Shown here piece by piece: positions 8,661-16,845 of a stretch of 26,930 nucleotides of DNA; the stretch's first letter is position 1; every line of letters starts with the position of its first letter. A model generated the notes under the pieces. It made no database searches. It saw nothing but the letters and a program-made list of their open reading frames with translations, and was not told the DNA's origin. Source of the stretch: CBFHWY01 sp965659675 (lineage in GTDB: Bacteria > Bacteroidota > Bacteroidia > Flavobacteriales_G > Salibacteraceae). The position numbers and the translations under genes were made by a program. The stretch lies in NCBI GenBank assembly GCA_965659675.1, contig CBFHWY010000037.1:1-26930 (forward strand), read 5' to 3'.

Positions 8661-9917
8661 ATGAGGAAAGTATTGCTCATCGTTTTTGTCTTTTGCTGGA
8701 GCCATTTAAGCGCATCAGAGATCCTCATAAGCATGAATGAGGATCAGACGAATCACCTTAAAGCTTATGGAATTGCCTACTGGGTGCTCACACAGGATGT
8801 TGAGGTGAAGTGGCTGCTCAATTATGAAGGCGGGAGTTTCATGATGCCTTATTACAAGGATATTGAAGATGAATGTAATATTCGGGGCGTATCTTATTCC
8901 ATCATTCCAGATAGCAGGGCTGCAGCGATAGCCAGAGAAATTGCCAATCCGGAAGTGAACATGGAGCTGATCCGTTTAGAAAAAGCTCCAAAAATGGCAG
9001 TCTATTCGCCCAAAGGAAAACAACCCTGGGATGACGCGGTGACACTGGTACTCACTTATGCTGAGATACCCTATGATGTGATCTATGATGACGAGATCAT
9101 TAGAGGAGATCTTCATCTCTATGATTGGCTACACATGCACCATGAGGATTTTACCGGTCAATACGGACGCTTTTATGCAGCATACAGAAATGCGCCCTGG
9201 TACAGGGAGCAGGTGAAAGAATTTGAAGAGGCTGCTGCAAGATTGGGTTTTGCAAAGGTTTCAGACCTAAAGCTGGGTGTTGCACTGAAAATTCGGGACT
9301 ATACTGCAGGAGGTGGCTTCCTTTTTTCTATGTGCTCTGGAACCGATTCCTATGATATCGCGCTAGCGGCTGAAGGAGTTGATATCTGTGAATCGATGTT
9401 CGATGGCGATCCTGCAGATCCTATGGCGCAATCAAAGCTCAAGTTCAATCAAACCTTTGCTTTCAAAGATTTCACGCTCTCGAAGAACCCAATGGAATAT
9501 GAGTTTAGTTCAATTGACGCTACCAGAGTGCATGCCCGGACCCCAGAACACCTTGACCTCTTCACTCTCTTTGAGTTTTCAGCAAAATGGGATCCTGTCC
9601 CAAGTATGTTGAACCAGAACCACGAGCAGGTTGTGAAAGGCTTTATGGGACAAACCACGGCATACAACAAGAAGTATATCAAGCCAGAGGTGATCATTTT
9701 GGGAGAAAGTAAGGCATTAAACTCGGCAAGATATATCCATGGAAAGTTCGGTAAGGGTCAATGGACCTTCTATGGCGGACACGACCCGGAGGATTATCAG
9801 CATTTCGTGGGTGATCCACCAACAGACTTAAACCTTCATCCGAACTCGCCGGGATACAGACTCATTCTCAACAACGTGCTCTTTCCAGCTGCTAAGAAGA
9901 AAAAACAAAAGACCTAA
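8661..9917 (+). CDS. Secreted protein of the Bacteroidota family labelled 'asparagine synthetase B'; no synthetase domain visible
   Basis: A signal peptide (MRKVLLIVFVFCWSHLSAS) begins at ATG 8661; an in-frame TTG at 8637 would spoil it. The mature protein begins EILISMNEDQTNHLKAYGIAY. I recognise the general look of a family carried in flavobacterial annotations as asparagine synthetase B, but I see neither the N-terminal Cys glutaminase nor the SGGxDS ATP-pyrophosphatase motif of AsnB. Instead residues 224-239 contain FSMCSGTDSYDIALAAEG, an xCxG turn like the nucleophile elbow of class I glutamine-amidotransferase/ThuA-like folds, and near the C-terminus FYGGHDPEDYQH offers a possible His. 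An enzymatic role in the periplasm is inference only. It follows dnaB closely. Its last 4 bp overlap the convergent TolC gene. The C-terminus is Lys-rich (KKKKQK). Confidence 0.75.
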   Translation: MRKVLLIVFVFCWSHLSASEILISMNEDQTNHLKAYGIAYWVLTQDVEVKWLLNYEGGSFMMPYYKDIEDECNIRGVSYSIIPDSRAAAIAREIANPEVNMELIRLEKAPKMAVYSPKGKQPWDDAVTLVLTYAEIPYDVIYDDEIIRGDLHLYDWLHMHHEDFTGQYGRFYAAYRNAPWYREQVKEFEEAAARLGFAKVSDLKLGVALKIRDYTAGGGFLFSMCSGTDSYDIALAAEGVDICESMFDGDPADPMAQSKLKFNQTFAFKDFTLSKNPMEYEFSSIDATRVHARTPEHLDLFTLFEFSAKWDPVPSMLNQNHEQVVKGFMGQTTAYNKKYIKPEVIILGESKALNSARYIHGKFGKGQWTFYGGHDPEDYQHFVGDPPTDLNLHPNSPGYRLILNNVLFPAAKKKKQKT

Positions 9918-11296
9918 GGGTTAACCAGGGTGCCATTGGCCCATCGAAAGGATGCGATCTCCTTCATGTATGCTGATCTGGTTTTAGCCAGCTTCAGCTC
10001 TGCTTCGATGAGCTTTGATTCTCGTCGATTCACTAAGAAAAGAGAACTTTCACCATTCTGAAACTTCTGGCGTTCAGCGGCTAGTAATGCCCGATAATTC
10101 TCCACATTGTTTTCCAGGATGCCGAGCTGTTCATCGAATAAGGATACATTGAGTAGGCTAGAGCGCTGTTTATTCTCCAGCTCTCGCGTCTTTAGATTCA
10201 GATCATATTCTGAAGTTCTGATCTTGACATTAGCCATACCCACATCTCCAATTCCTTTCCTTACAAAAAGGGGGAATTTGGCACTCACCCCATACTTGAA
10301 GTTGTCAGTAAGAATGGGGTCGAATCGATCATCGAACGGGCTATTTTGTCCACTGAGGAAGTTGTAATGTACATCAAGTTCAGGTTTTAGACTTTCGATC
10401 TTGAGTCTTCGATCAAGGACCAGGTTTTGGATCTTCAGTTGATAGATACGAACCACAGGGTGATCACCTACCGTATTGAGGGTTTCGGCCGTCCAGTTCA
10501 ATTGGTCCTCCCAATTCAAAAGCGGCCTCAGGGTGGTATCTGCCAAATTTTTACTGGTATCGTTCTGCCACATGAAATTATTGATGCGATAGGACATCAT
10601 GTAGAAGTCAATACGTGAATCGCGAAGTTGTGCCTCACGCTGCTGCAATTGAATGAATGCCTCAAGTGTATCAACGGCGGCAAGGTCACCGGTGATATAG
10701 CGTTCACGCACCGATCTGAACCTAAAATCTGCAAGCCCCACAGCTTCTTCAAAGATCTCCAGCTTTTGTGCAGTGTATGCCCACGACCAGTAGATCTTCT
10801 GGGCATCAAGCATAAGGTCAAGAAGGCGCAAACTGCGTTCAAAAGGAGCGGCTTTCTTGTCGTTAGAGGCCTGTCGTAAACGAGTTCTGGCAGGGTCGGT
10901 GAACAATCCTTTACCTACTGGAAGACTTACGCCCGCTATCACCAGCCCATCGGATGGGGTATAATTCTGAGGATTAAGTCTGGCTCCTTCATTTACCTGA
11001 TAAGCGGCTTTCACTTCCAGACCGCCTAAACGTGTAGGTAATTTCACTCCTCCTTCACGGAGATCAAAGTACTCATCCTCTTTGAATTCTTTAGCACCCA
11101 AACTACCATAAACGACTGGATCAAAGCTTCCTCGTGCGGAGGTCATTTGCTTTCTCGCCATATCGATCACCAAATCGGCATTTTGCGCCTCTGGGTGATT
11201 TTCAAGGACGATCTTGGTGAAGTTCTCTGGGCTTAAACCTTGCCCGAAAACCTCGCCTGCAAGTAAAGACAAGATTATGATCACGTAACGGGTCAT
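9914..11296 (-). CDS. TolC family outer-membrane efflux protein
   Basis: Outer-membrane channel of a tripartite export system. A signal peptide (MTRYVIIILSLLAGEVFGQ) is followed by long helices typical of TolC: LDLMLDAQKIYWSWAYTAQKLEIFEEAVGLADFRFRSVRERYITGDLAAVDTLEAFIQLQQREAQL in the first half and NVENYRALLAAERQKFQNGESSLFLVNRRESKLIEAELKLA in the second, matching the internal TolC repeat. Beta segments (LDVHYNFLSGQ, YGVSAKFPLFV) correspond to the barrel. Length of 460 residues is normal. It starts at ATG 11296, 6 bp after the stop of the HlyD-like adaptor gene, and is the last gene of the ABC-HlyD-TolC unit. It should assemble with these two products. Confidence 0.9.
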   Translation of the reverse strand: MTRYVIIILSLLAGEVFGQGLSPENFTKIVLENHPEAQNADLVIDMARKQMTSARGSFDPVVYGSLGAKEFKEDEYFDLREGGVKLPTRLGGLEVKAAYQVNEGARLNPQNYTPSDGLVIAGVSLPVGKGLFTDPARTRLRQASNDKKAAPFERSLRLLDLMLDAQKIYWSWAYTAQKLEIFEEAVGLADFRFRSVRERYITGDLAAVDTLEAFIQLQQREAQLRDSRIDFYMMSYRINNFMWQNDTSKNLADTTLRPLLNWEDQLNWTAETLNTVGDHPVVRIYQLKIQNLVLDRRLKIESLKPELDVHYNFLSGQNSPFDDRFDPILTDNFKYGVSAKFPLFVRKGIGDVGMANVKIRTSEYDLNLKTRELENKQRSSLLNVSLFDEQLGILENNVENYRALLAAERQKFQNGESSLFLVNRRESKLIEAELKLAKTRSAYMKEIASFRWANGTLVNP

Positions 11297-11302
11297 GGTC
11301 TT

Positions 11303-12670
11303 CTATTCTTTGATCTCCTTTCTCTTAGGTTCCTTTGGCATTAGCGGGTTATCCACCTGATAGAAATCCGGTGGGAAGGCATTGAGCTGTCGCCATATCT
11401 CATACCAAACTGGAACATCGTTAAGCAGGAAGATGCCTTTAGCACCAGAACCTGGCCTTAAGAGTGAAGGCCAATCCTTGTCGTTAGGATCCGGCTTGAT
11501 CAGTATCCTGTACATGTCGTTGTCGCTTATCACACGATCGATAGCGGTTACTTTACCTCCAAAGGTTCCAAATGACATGTTTGGCCATCCTGAAAACACG
11601 AGTGCTGGCCAACCATCAAACAAGAGCCTTACCGTTTCACCAGGCTGCACGAGAGGCAAGTCAATGGGGCGCACATATAATTCTGCGGCGAAATCAAGGT
11701 TCTCCGGAATGATTCGAATAATGGGCTGCCCTTCCTTGATCACCTCACCGATACCTGATTGGATCGCTTTTGCCAGGTAGCCATTTTGAGGTGCTGTAAT
11801 GATGTAATAACCACTTCTGGTAACAACACTGTTCAACTTATTCTGGATCTTCTGGATATCATTTTGAGCATTGAAGGCCATTGATTCTGCACTGTATCGA
11901 TCTGAATCGATCTTGGATAGCTTCTCGCTCAGTTCATTGTAAAGTCTACTGACCTCCATTTCCTGCACACTATAAGCATTTCTGCTTTGCAGTAGTTTGT
12001 TCTCACTTGAGATGAATTTGGCTTCTGTTTCCCTCAGTTTGATCCTTCTGCTTTCCAGGTCTGTGAGTGACTTTAAACCCTGATCATATAGTTTCTTTAA
12101 TCGTTCAAAGCGAATGACTGATATATCGTATTCCTGTTTTGCTGCTACTACAGAGGCTGAGTCTGAGGTCACCTTAAACCTTGCCTGCTCTAGCTTTCCT
12201 CTTGCCTGCCTGATCTTCATGTTTATACTGGCTTGAGTGGCAGCATACTGAGCTCCCAGAGCTTTGATCTTGGAAGAATAGCTTTTGTAGGCAGCTTCCT
12301 TTGCTTTGAGCTGACTCTTGAGTCGAGTCACGAAAGAGGTGTCCATGTAGCTATCTTTCACCTCGCTGATCCTTAAAATGGTATCGCCTCTTTCGATATA
12401 ATCACCTTCCTGAATGTACCATTCTTCAATTCTTCCTGGGATCACCGCATGAACGGTTTGTGGCCTATTCTCAGGATTTAATGCGGTAAGCACTCCACCA
12501 GACTGAATATTCTGTGTCCATGGCATGAATAGGATCACTACAAATGCGATGAATAAGCCGATCATCCACCTGCTTAAGACTCTCGCAGAATTCATCTTGG
12601 TGGTAGACTGCATGGACTGGAGTTTGTCCTCGTCAACCTTAACCTCTATGTCATTTGAAATGCCTAACAT
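11303..12670 (-). CDS. HlyD family periplasmic adaptor protein
   Basis: Inner-membrane-anchored adaptor linking the ABC exporter to TolC. A cytoplasmic N-terminus of about 30 residues is followed by one TM helix (WMIGLFIAFVVILFMPW). The first half-lipoyl segment (VIPGRIEEWYIQEGDYIERGDTILRI) is followed by a long coiled-coil hairpin (about residues 110-285, with KEAAYKSYSSKIKALGAQ and LYDQGLKSLTDLESRRIKL) and the second lipoyl half (ITAPQNGYLAKAIQSGIGEVIKEGQPIIRI). A beta-barrel and membrane-proximal region follow. The ATG at 12670 shares one base with the TGA of the ABC gene (TGATG), so the two are translationally coupled. Confidence 0.92.
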   Translation of the reverse strand: MLGISNDIEVKVDEDKLQSMQSTTKMNSARVLSRWMIGLFIAFVVILFMPWTQNIQSGGVLTALNPENRPQTVHAVIPGRIEEWYIQEGDYIERGDTILRISEVKDSYMDTSFVTRLKSQLKAKEAAYKSYSSKIKALGAQYAATQASINMKIRQARGKLEQARFKVTSDSASVVAAKQEYDISVIRFERLKKLYDQGLKSLTDLESRRIKLRETEAKFISSENKLLQSRNAYSVQEMEVSRLYNELSEKLSKIDSDRYSAESMAFNAQNDIQKIQNKLNSVVTRSGYYIITAPQNGYLAKAIQSGIGEVIKEGQPIIRIIPENLDFAAELYVRPIDLPLVQPGETVRLLFDGWPALVFSGWPNMSFGTFGGKVTAIDRVISDNDMYRILIKPDPNDKDWPSLLRPGSGAKGIFLLNDVPVWYEIWRQLNAFPPDFYQVDNPLMPKEPKRKEIKE

Positions 12671-14379
12671 CAGATGAATATTTCCGGATAGAAATCCATT
12701 TCTTTTATCTCTTCATGCGGAGCATCTGCGATGATCTCACCTTCCTTTAAAACAACCACCCTGTCGCATTTACTTGCCATGATTGGGTCATTAGAGACCA
12801 CCAGGATCGACCATGGCTGCTTTTTGGCCGTAAGGAAATTGCTAATGTTCTCCTTGATGTTCCTCTGCAAGTTGTGCATCACTTCTTCTACAACCAGTAG
12901 CTTCGGCTCATGCACGACAGCTCTTGCGATAATGATCAACCTCGCGATGCTTCTTGGTAATTCACTTCCTTCAGGTTTAATGTAGGTATTGTATCCCAGA
13001 GGTAAGTTTCTGACATATTCATCCAGACCCAACTGATCGGAAACTTCTTTGAGATGCACAAAATTCACATTGGGACGATCCATTGTAATGTTCTGTTCTA
13101 TCGTCCCTGGAAAGATCATTTCCTGAGTTAAAACATCACCGATGTGTTCGCGAACACTTTCAATATTCAGGTTTCTGAGTGGCACGCCATTGTAGGTGAT
13201 GTTTCCACCAAAATCCTGAAATAAACCCGATACCAGATTAATGAGGGTTGTTTTTCCACTTGCGTTGTAACCAGCAAGGCATACCCGCTCTCCTGATTTC
13301 ATTTTAAAGTCAATCCCTTTTAGGGTCTCTTTTGACGCATTGGTATATGAAAAACTAAGATCCTGAATGGCGATCTCCATTCCTTTCCCCGTATCAACAC
13401 TGTCAAAATCAACTCCCGTTGATCGCTCCACCGGGATGTCCATAACATATCCGATCTTGTGAGTGGCAGTGAGCACATCAAAGATCGTCTCAAGTGCTCT
13501 TACCAATTTCTCAATAGACTGACCGATAAGAATGATCACAATTTCAGCAGCCACAAATTGCCCGATGGACAACTCCATGTCAATGACCAAAATACCCCCA
13601 ATAAGAAGAAGGCCTCCAGTTAAAATCGTTCTGAATATCACAGAATTAATGAAGAGGAAAAGGATCACACGAAAGTGCTTTTTCCTGACCTTGATATAGT
13701 TATTGGCAAGAATATCAGTGAATTTCAGGGGGAGCGAAATGTTTCCCGAAAGCTTGAAGGTCTCCATGGTTCTGGCGATCTCTTCCAACCAATGTGCTAG
13801 CTCATATTTGTGCGTTGATTCCTGGATAGAGGTCCTCAAACCCGAGTTCCATGAGAAATGAAAGATCAGGTATAGTACGACCATATTACCAACCCCGAAG
13901 AATATGAAGAACGGGTGGTAGAATGAGAGTAGTGTAATTCCAAAAAAGATCTGAAACAGCGCTGTGGTGATGTCTATGGTCACCTTTGGAATCCCTTTTT
14001 GAATGGTAAGGGTATCAAAGAAGCGATTAACCAGCTCAGGTGGGTAGTATTTACTGAGAGCCTCGATCTTAAATTTTGGGATTCGGCTTGCAAATGCCAT
14101 AGCCGAACGCACGAAAATTCTCTGCTGAATAATCTCCGTAAGGATGATCTGCATCATCTGCAAGCCACCGGTCACAAATATTCCCGCTGTAACCAAAACA
14201 ACGAGCAAGACCCAGGAGGAGGAAATGGCTCCAGCCATCACCAAACCAATGATCGCCTGCACTCCCAGCGGAAGGGTAAGGCTGATCAATCCGCTGGCAA
14301 TTCCGTATATCTGGATATACAAGATATCCATCTTATCGGGACTTAACAGCGTGAAAAAACGTTTTAAGACGTCATTCAT
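12670..14379 (-). CDS. ABC exporter, fused TMD-NBD, with degenerate ATPase motifs
   Basis: 569-residue half transporter with an N-terminal membrane domain (segments near ILYIQIYGIASGLISLTLPL, WVLLVVLVTAGIFVTGGL, FFGITLLSFYHPFFIFFGVG and LFLFINSVIFRTILTGGLLL) and a C-terminal NBD. There is no N-terminal C39 peptidase domain. Walker A GYNASGKT (370-377) and the Q-loop region VLTQEMIFPGTI are intact. The signature LSGGQ is replaced by LPRSI (474-478), Walker B reads LLVVEE (Asp to Glu at 498, catalytic Glu 499 kept), the D-loop SALD is HNLQ, and the H-loop His is Asn (N530, VVSNDP). The gene is intact, so these are evolved features and not decay. With the HlyD and TolC genes it forms a type I-like export system. 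Substrate unknown; no RTX-type or bacteriocin cargo gene is adjacent. Confidence 0.88.
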   Translation of the reverse strand: MNDVLKRFFTLLSPDKMDILYIQIYGIASGLISLTLPLGVQAIIGLVMAGAISSSWVLLVVLVTAGIFVTGGLQMMQIILTEIIQQRIFVRSAMAFASRIPKFKIEALSKYYPPELVNRFFDTLTIQKGIPKVTIDITTALFQIFFGITLLSFYHPFFIFFGVGNMVVLYLIFHFSWNSGLRTSIQESTHKYELAHWLEEIARTMETFKLSGNISLPLKFTDILANNYIKVRKKHFRVILFLFINSVIFRTILTGGLLLIGGILVIDMELSIGQFVAAEIVIILIGQSIEKLVRALETIFDVLTATHKIGYVMDIPVERSTGVDFDSVDTGKGMEIAIQDLSFSYTNASKETLKGIDFKMKSGERVCLAGYNASGKTTLINLVSGLFQDFGGNITYNGVPLRNLNIESVREHIGDVLTQEMIFPGTIEQNITMDRPNVNFVHLKEVSDQLGLDEYVRNLPLGYNTYIKPEGSELPRSIARLIIIARAVVHEPKLLVVEEVMHNLQRNIKENISNFLTAKKQPWSILVVSNDPIMASKCDRVVVLKEGEIIADAPHEEIKEMDFYPEIFI

Positions 14380-14395
14380 TTGTAGCAGACTTCAC

Positions 14396-14403
14396 CAAAT
14401 ATA
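14396..14403 (-). promoter_or_regulatory. Candidate -7 element for the ABC-HlyD-TolC unit
   Basis: On the minus strand TATATTTG matches TAnnTTTG exactly and ends 17 bp before the ATG at 14379. The -33 position, 17-23 bp upstream, has no TTG; it falls on the right part of the palindrome at 14421-14435. Confidence 0.5.
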
Positions 14404-14417
14404 GCTATCACCGAAAG

Positions 14418-14435
14418 AATGATAGTATTACTATT
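14418..14435. promoter_or_regulatory. Inverted-repeat operator 1, probable TetR site upstream of the ABC exporter
   Basis: GATAGTATTACTATT (14421-14435) contains the perfect 13-bp palindrome ATAGTA-T-TACTAT. It lies about 42 bp upstream of the ABC start and covers the -33 region of the candidate promoter. With its left flank it is nearly identical to the element at 16809-16826 in front of sulP (shared AGAATGATAGT-N-TTACTAT). Placement over two promoters flanking a tetR gene makes a TetR operator the natural reading; binding itself is inferred. Confidence 0.6.
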
Positions 14436-14582
14436 ATTAAAAAAACTAAACACCTCCTTGTGTGAAAAGTTCGGAAAAAATACAAAAGCCTGCGGATTCT
14501 GAACAAGTCTGAGGTTTCTGTGAGGCATAGGGATTACAAGCTTAGGTGTGATTTTAAGTATAAGTAAATCAAGACTATAGAC
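14436..14582. other. Intergenic remainder between tetR and the ABC gene
   Basis: The gap from 14380 to 14582 is the longest in the window. Apart from the promoter and operator at 14396-14435, I see a T-rich run on the minus strand just upstream of the operator and an AAGGAGGTG stretch (minus strand, near 14452-14460) with no suitable start behind it. No convincing terminator stem for tetR, small ORF or structured RNA was found. Confidence 0.4.
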
Positions 14583-15254
14583 TTATTCCTTGAGTTCGAG
14601 TGTTTTATTCACAATATGAAGAAGAAAAGCCGAGAGTTGATGATCATCGCGAGGATCCAGGTCAGTAAGGCTTGGCAGGTGTTCCGAGAAGAAATGCTGC
14701 TTGTGACATAGCTCGATCAGGGCAGAAACAAGTGAGTGAGGGTAGGGGTAGTTTGGGTCAATGTGTTCAACGATCTCAGCAATTTCTCCGCAAATCCGCT
14801 TATAACTCAGGAAATAGCCCTCTTTGTTTTCCTGATCTACAATCGTGGTGAGATAAGCTTTGCTTGACTCTCTCACTACGATGCGATGCAATGCGACCTC
14901 ATCGATATGAAGATGTTCATCATCTGATTTGAGGGGCCTGGAGATCGTTTCAATGGCGATCTTCAGCTGCTCAGCTGCAGAATCAATATTCTCAATACTA
15001 CTTTTTAAGCGATATTCAAACCAATTCCAATACCAGGAAACCAGGTAGATCAGGAGTTTGTGTTTGTTTTCGAAATACCTATAAACTGAGGCTTCAGTGG
15101 AATTGATCTCTTCGGAGAGCTTTTTGAAATTGAAACGTTCAAAGCCAAGCTCGTCGATCATTAATATACTGTGCTTCAGTATCCTTCTACCTAGGTCAGT
15201 ATCCTCTGGATTCTTTAGGTAGATCTTTTCAGAAACTTTGGCCTGACTTAACAT
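14583..15254 (-). CDS. TetR/AcrR family transcriptional regulator
   Basis: 223 residues. The N-terminal TetR DNA-binding domain reads ILKHSILMIDELGFERFNFKKLSEEI, then STEASVYRYFENKHKLLIYL, which is the recognition helix (residues about 43-65). The longer C-terminal domain is aromatic-rich just after the HTH (WYWNWFEYRL) and all-helical, as expected for ligand binding and dimerisation, but gives no clue to the ligand. The ATG at 15254 is 10 bp after the sulP stop, so the two genes form one unit. The near-identical palindromes upstream of sulP and of the ABC exporter suggest that this protein represses its own unit and the exporter unit. Confidence 0.9.
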   Translation of the reverse strand: MLSQAKVSEKIYLKNPEDTDLGRRILKHSILMIDELGFERFNFKKLSEEINSTEASVYRYFENKHKLLIYLVSWYWNWFEYRLKSSIENIDSAAEQLKIAIETISRPLKSDDEHLHIDEVALHRIVVRESSKAYLTTIVDQENKEGYFLSYKRICGEIAEIVEHIDPNYPYPHSLVSALIELCHKQHFFSEHLPSLTDLDPRDDHQLSAFLLHIVNKTLELKE

Positions 15255-15264
15255 TACACGATGT

Positions 15265-16788
15265 TTAGATGTCTATATGTTTTAGTTCCACCTTTATCTC
15301 CTTTGACCTGGATGACAATTGAAAATCCCTAATGATCTCTTTGATGTCATATGGAATGAGCTTCGCTTTCTTACCATCTATGGTCACCATCGAATTCGGT
15401 TCAAACTGCGAAAGGGTGAGCTGCAAACTGCCTTTATTCAAAAAGCTGATCTCTTCAGATAATTCAATGGTATAGTGGTGGTGTCCGCTTTCCATCTGAT
15501 CCTTGACGCAGATATAATTGGTGTGATAGTTGGTTTTGAGAATGAAGAATATTGAGCTGAGCAATCCTATGCAGATCCCGATGAGCAGATCACTAAAAAG
15601 AATCGCAAGGATGGTGATAAGAAAAGGCCAGAACTGATCCCAGCCTAAACGGAATATCTTAGCATATAGCTTCGGTCGGGTGAGCTTATATCCAACAATA
15701 AAAAGAATAGCGGCTAGCGCAGAAAGAGGAATAAGACTCATGTATTTCCCAATAAATGCCACACTTGCCAATATGAGTACCCCGTGAATGATCGTAGCCA
15801 TCTTGCTTTTGGCGCCCGCGTCAATGTTGGCACTCGAGCGAACAATGACCTGGGTGATAGGAAGTCCTCCAATAAGGCCCGAAAGCGTATTGCCAACACC
15901 CTGAGCGATCAATTCCTGATTAGTATCGGTGATGCGACGCTGTGGATCTAGTTTATCGGTGGCTTCAACACATAGAAGCGTTTCCAGGCTTCCCACAATA
16001 GCAATGGTAAATCCAGATAAATATACCTGCAAATTTCCAGCCGCACCGAAGTCCGGAAGAGTGAAATTATTGATGAAATCCGTGAGATTGGTATTGCTTG
16101 GCAGGTTCACTAAATGGCTCTTATCCAAATAAAGCAGCGGATGCAAGCTGTAAAACCATTCATTTAAGGCAACTCCTGCTACTACGGCCAGCAATGGGCC
16201 AGGTATCACACTTATAAATCCACCCCTGTTTCGAACAATACGTGACCAAAGGATCAGAATGGCTAAACTAACAAGACATATGATGATGGCTCCGGGATGA
16301 ATATAGTTGACAGAGTTAATGATCTCCGAAAAGGTGTTTTCACCATCTATCTGAAAAAACTCCAGATCTCCTTCCGGATCTTTATCATATCCAAATCCAT
16401 GTGGGATCTGTTTTAGGATCAGGATCAGACCTATGCTGGCGAGCATGCCCCTAATGACGGATAAGGGAAAGTAGTAGGCGATAACCCCACCCTTTAGCAA
16501 GCCAAATGCGAGCTGTATGATTCCGCTAAAAACGACGGCCAAAAGAAAAGCTTCAAAGCCCAGGTCTTGAATCGCACCCAAAACGATGATGGTGAGTCCG
16601 GCTGCAGGACCACTGGCCCCAGTATGAGAGTTTGATATAGCTCCAACAACAATACCTCCCAGGATCCCAGCGATTAGCCCACTGTACAGCGGGGCACCTG
16701 ATGCCAGGGCAATACCCAGACATAATGGTAATGCTACGAGGAATACCACTATACCAGCCGGAATATCGTGTTTGAGATGATTGAACAT
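15265..16788 (-). CDS. SulP family inorganic anion transporter
   Basis: Multi-pass inner-membrane carrier of sulfate, bicarbonate or related anions. The N-terminus LKHDIPAGIVVFLVALPLCLGIALASGAPLYSGLIAGI is the SulP hallmark, followed by GASGPAAGLTIIVLGAI, further TM helices, and FTIAIVGSLETLLCVEATDKLDPQRRITDTNQELIAQGVGN in the conserved core. The C-terminal ~70 residues (EEISFLNKGSLQLTL ... MVTIDGKKAKLIPYDIKEIIRDF) are a short STAS domain. Length 507 is typical of the Bacteroidota SulP group that is often next to carbonic anhydrase; none is seen here, so bicarbonate is only one option. ATG at 16788. It heads the sulP-tetR unit behind an operator-bearing promoter. Confidence 0.92.
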   Translation of the reverse strand: MFNHLKHDIPAGIVVFLVALPLCLGIALASGAPLYSGLIAGILGGIVVGAISNSHTGASGPAAGLTIIVLGAIQDLGFEAFLLAVVFSGIIQLAFGLLKGGVIAYYFPLSVIRGMLASIGLILILKQIPHGFGYDKDPEGDLEFFQIDGENTFSEIINSVNYIHPGAIIICLVSLAILILWSRIVRNRGGFISVIPGPLLAVVAGVALNEWFYSLHPLLYLDKSHLVNLPSNTNLTDFINNFTLPDFGAAGNLQVYLSGFTIAIVGSLETLLCVEATDKLDPQRRITDTNQELIAQGVGNTLSGLIGGLPITQVIVRSSANIDAGAKSKMATIIHGVLILASVAFIGKYMSLIPLSALAAILFIVGYKLTRPKLYAKIFRLGWDQFWPFLITILAILFSDLLIGICIGLLSSIFFILKTNYHTNYICVKDQMESGHHHYTIELSEEISFLNKGSLQLTLSQFEPNSMVTIDGKKAKLIPYDIKEIIRDFQLSSRSKEIKVELKHIDI

Positions 16789-16796
16789 TATCCTAA

Positions 16797-16829
16797 CAAA
16801 ATTAAGAGAATGATAGTCTTACTATCAAA
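16797..16829 (-). promoter_or_regulatory. Promoter of sulP-tetR (TTTG-N21-TAATTTTG)
   Basis: On the minus strand TAATTTTG (16797-16804) matches the -7 consensus TAnnTTTG, with TTTG (16826-16829) 21 bp upstream as the -33 element. Both boxes and the spacing fit the Bacteroidota primary sigma pattern. The -7 box ends 9 bp before the sulP ATG, implying a very short leader. The palindrome at 16812-16826 fills the spacer. Confidence 0.65.
16809..16826. promoter_or_regulatory. Inverted-repeat operator 2, probable TetR site in the sulP promoter
   Basis: GATAGTCTTACTATC (16812-16826) has 6-bp perfect arms, GATAGT and ACTATC, around CTT. It lies between the -33 and -7 boxes and shares its first base pair with the -33 TTTG, a classic repressor position. 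The flank AGAAT before it is also found at 14421-14435. Regulation by the co-transcribed TetR gene is inferred from this placement. Confidence 0.65.
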
Positions 16830-16845
16830 TTCAACAGAAAATAGT

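Noticed and set aside
12731..12985. Plus-strand open frame antisense to the ABC gene (and similar antisense frames near 10107, 10628, 11382, 13999, 20605)
   Set aside because: They lie wholly inside well-supported genes, show no domain or signal pattern, and read as shadows of codon bias.
14440..14465. Hairpin and T-run after tetR as terminator, and AAGGAGGTG as a ribosome site
   Set aside because: The stem is only about 4 bp (ACAC/GTGT), and no start codon with a usable frame follows at proper spacing.
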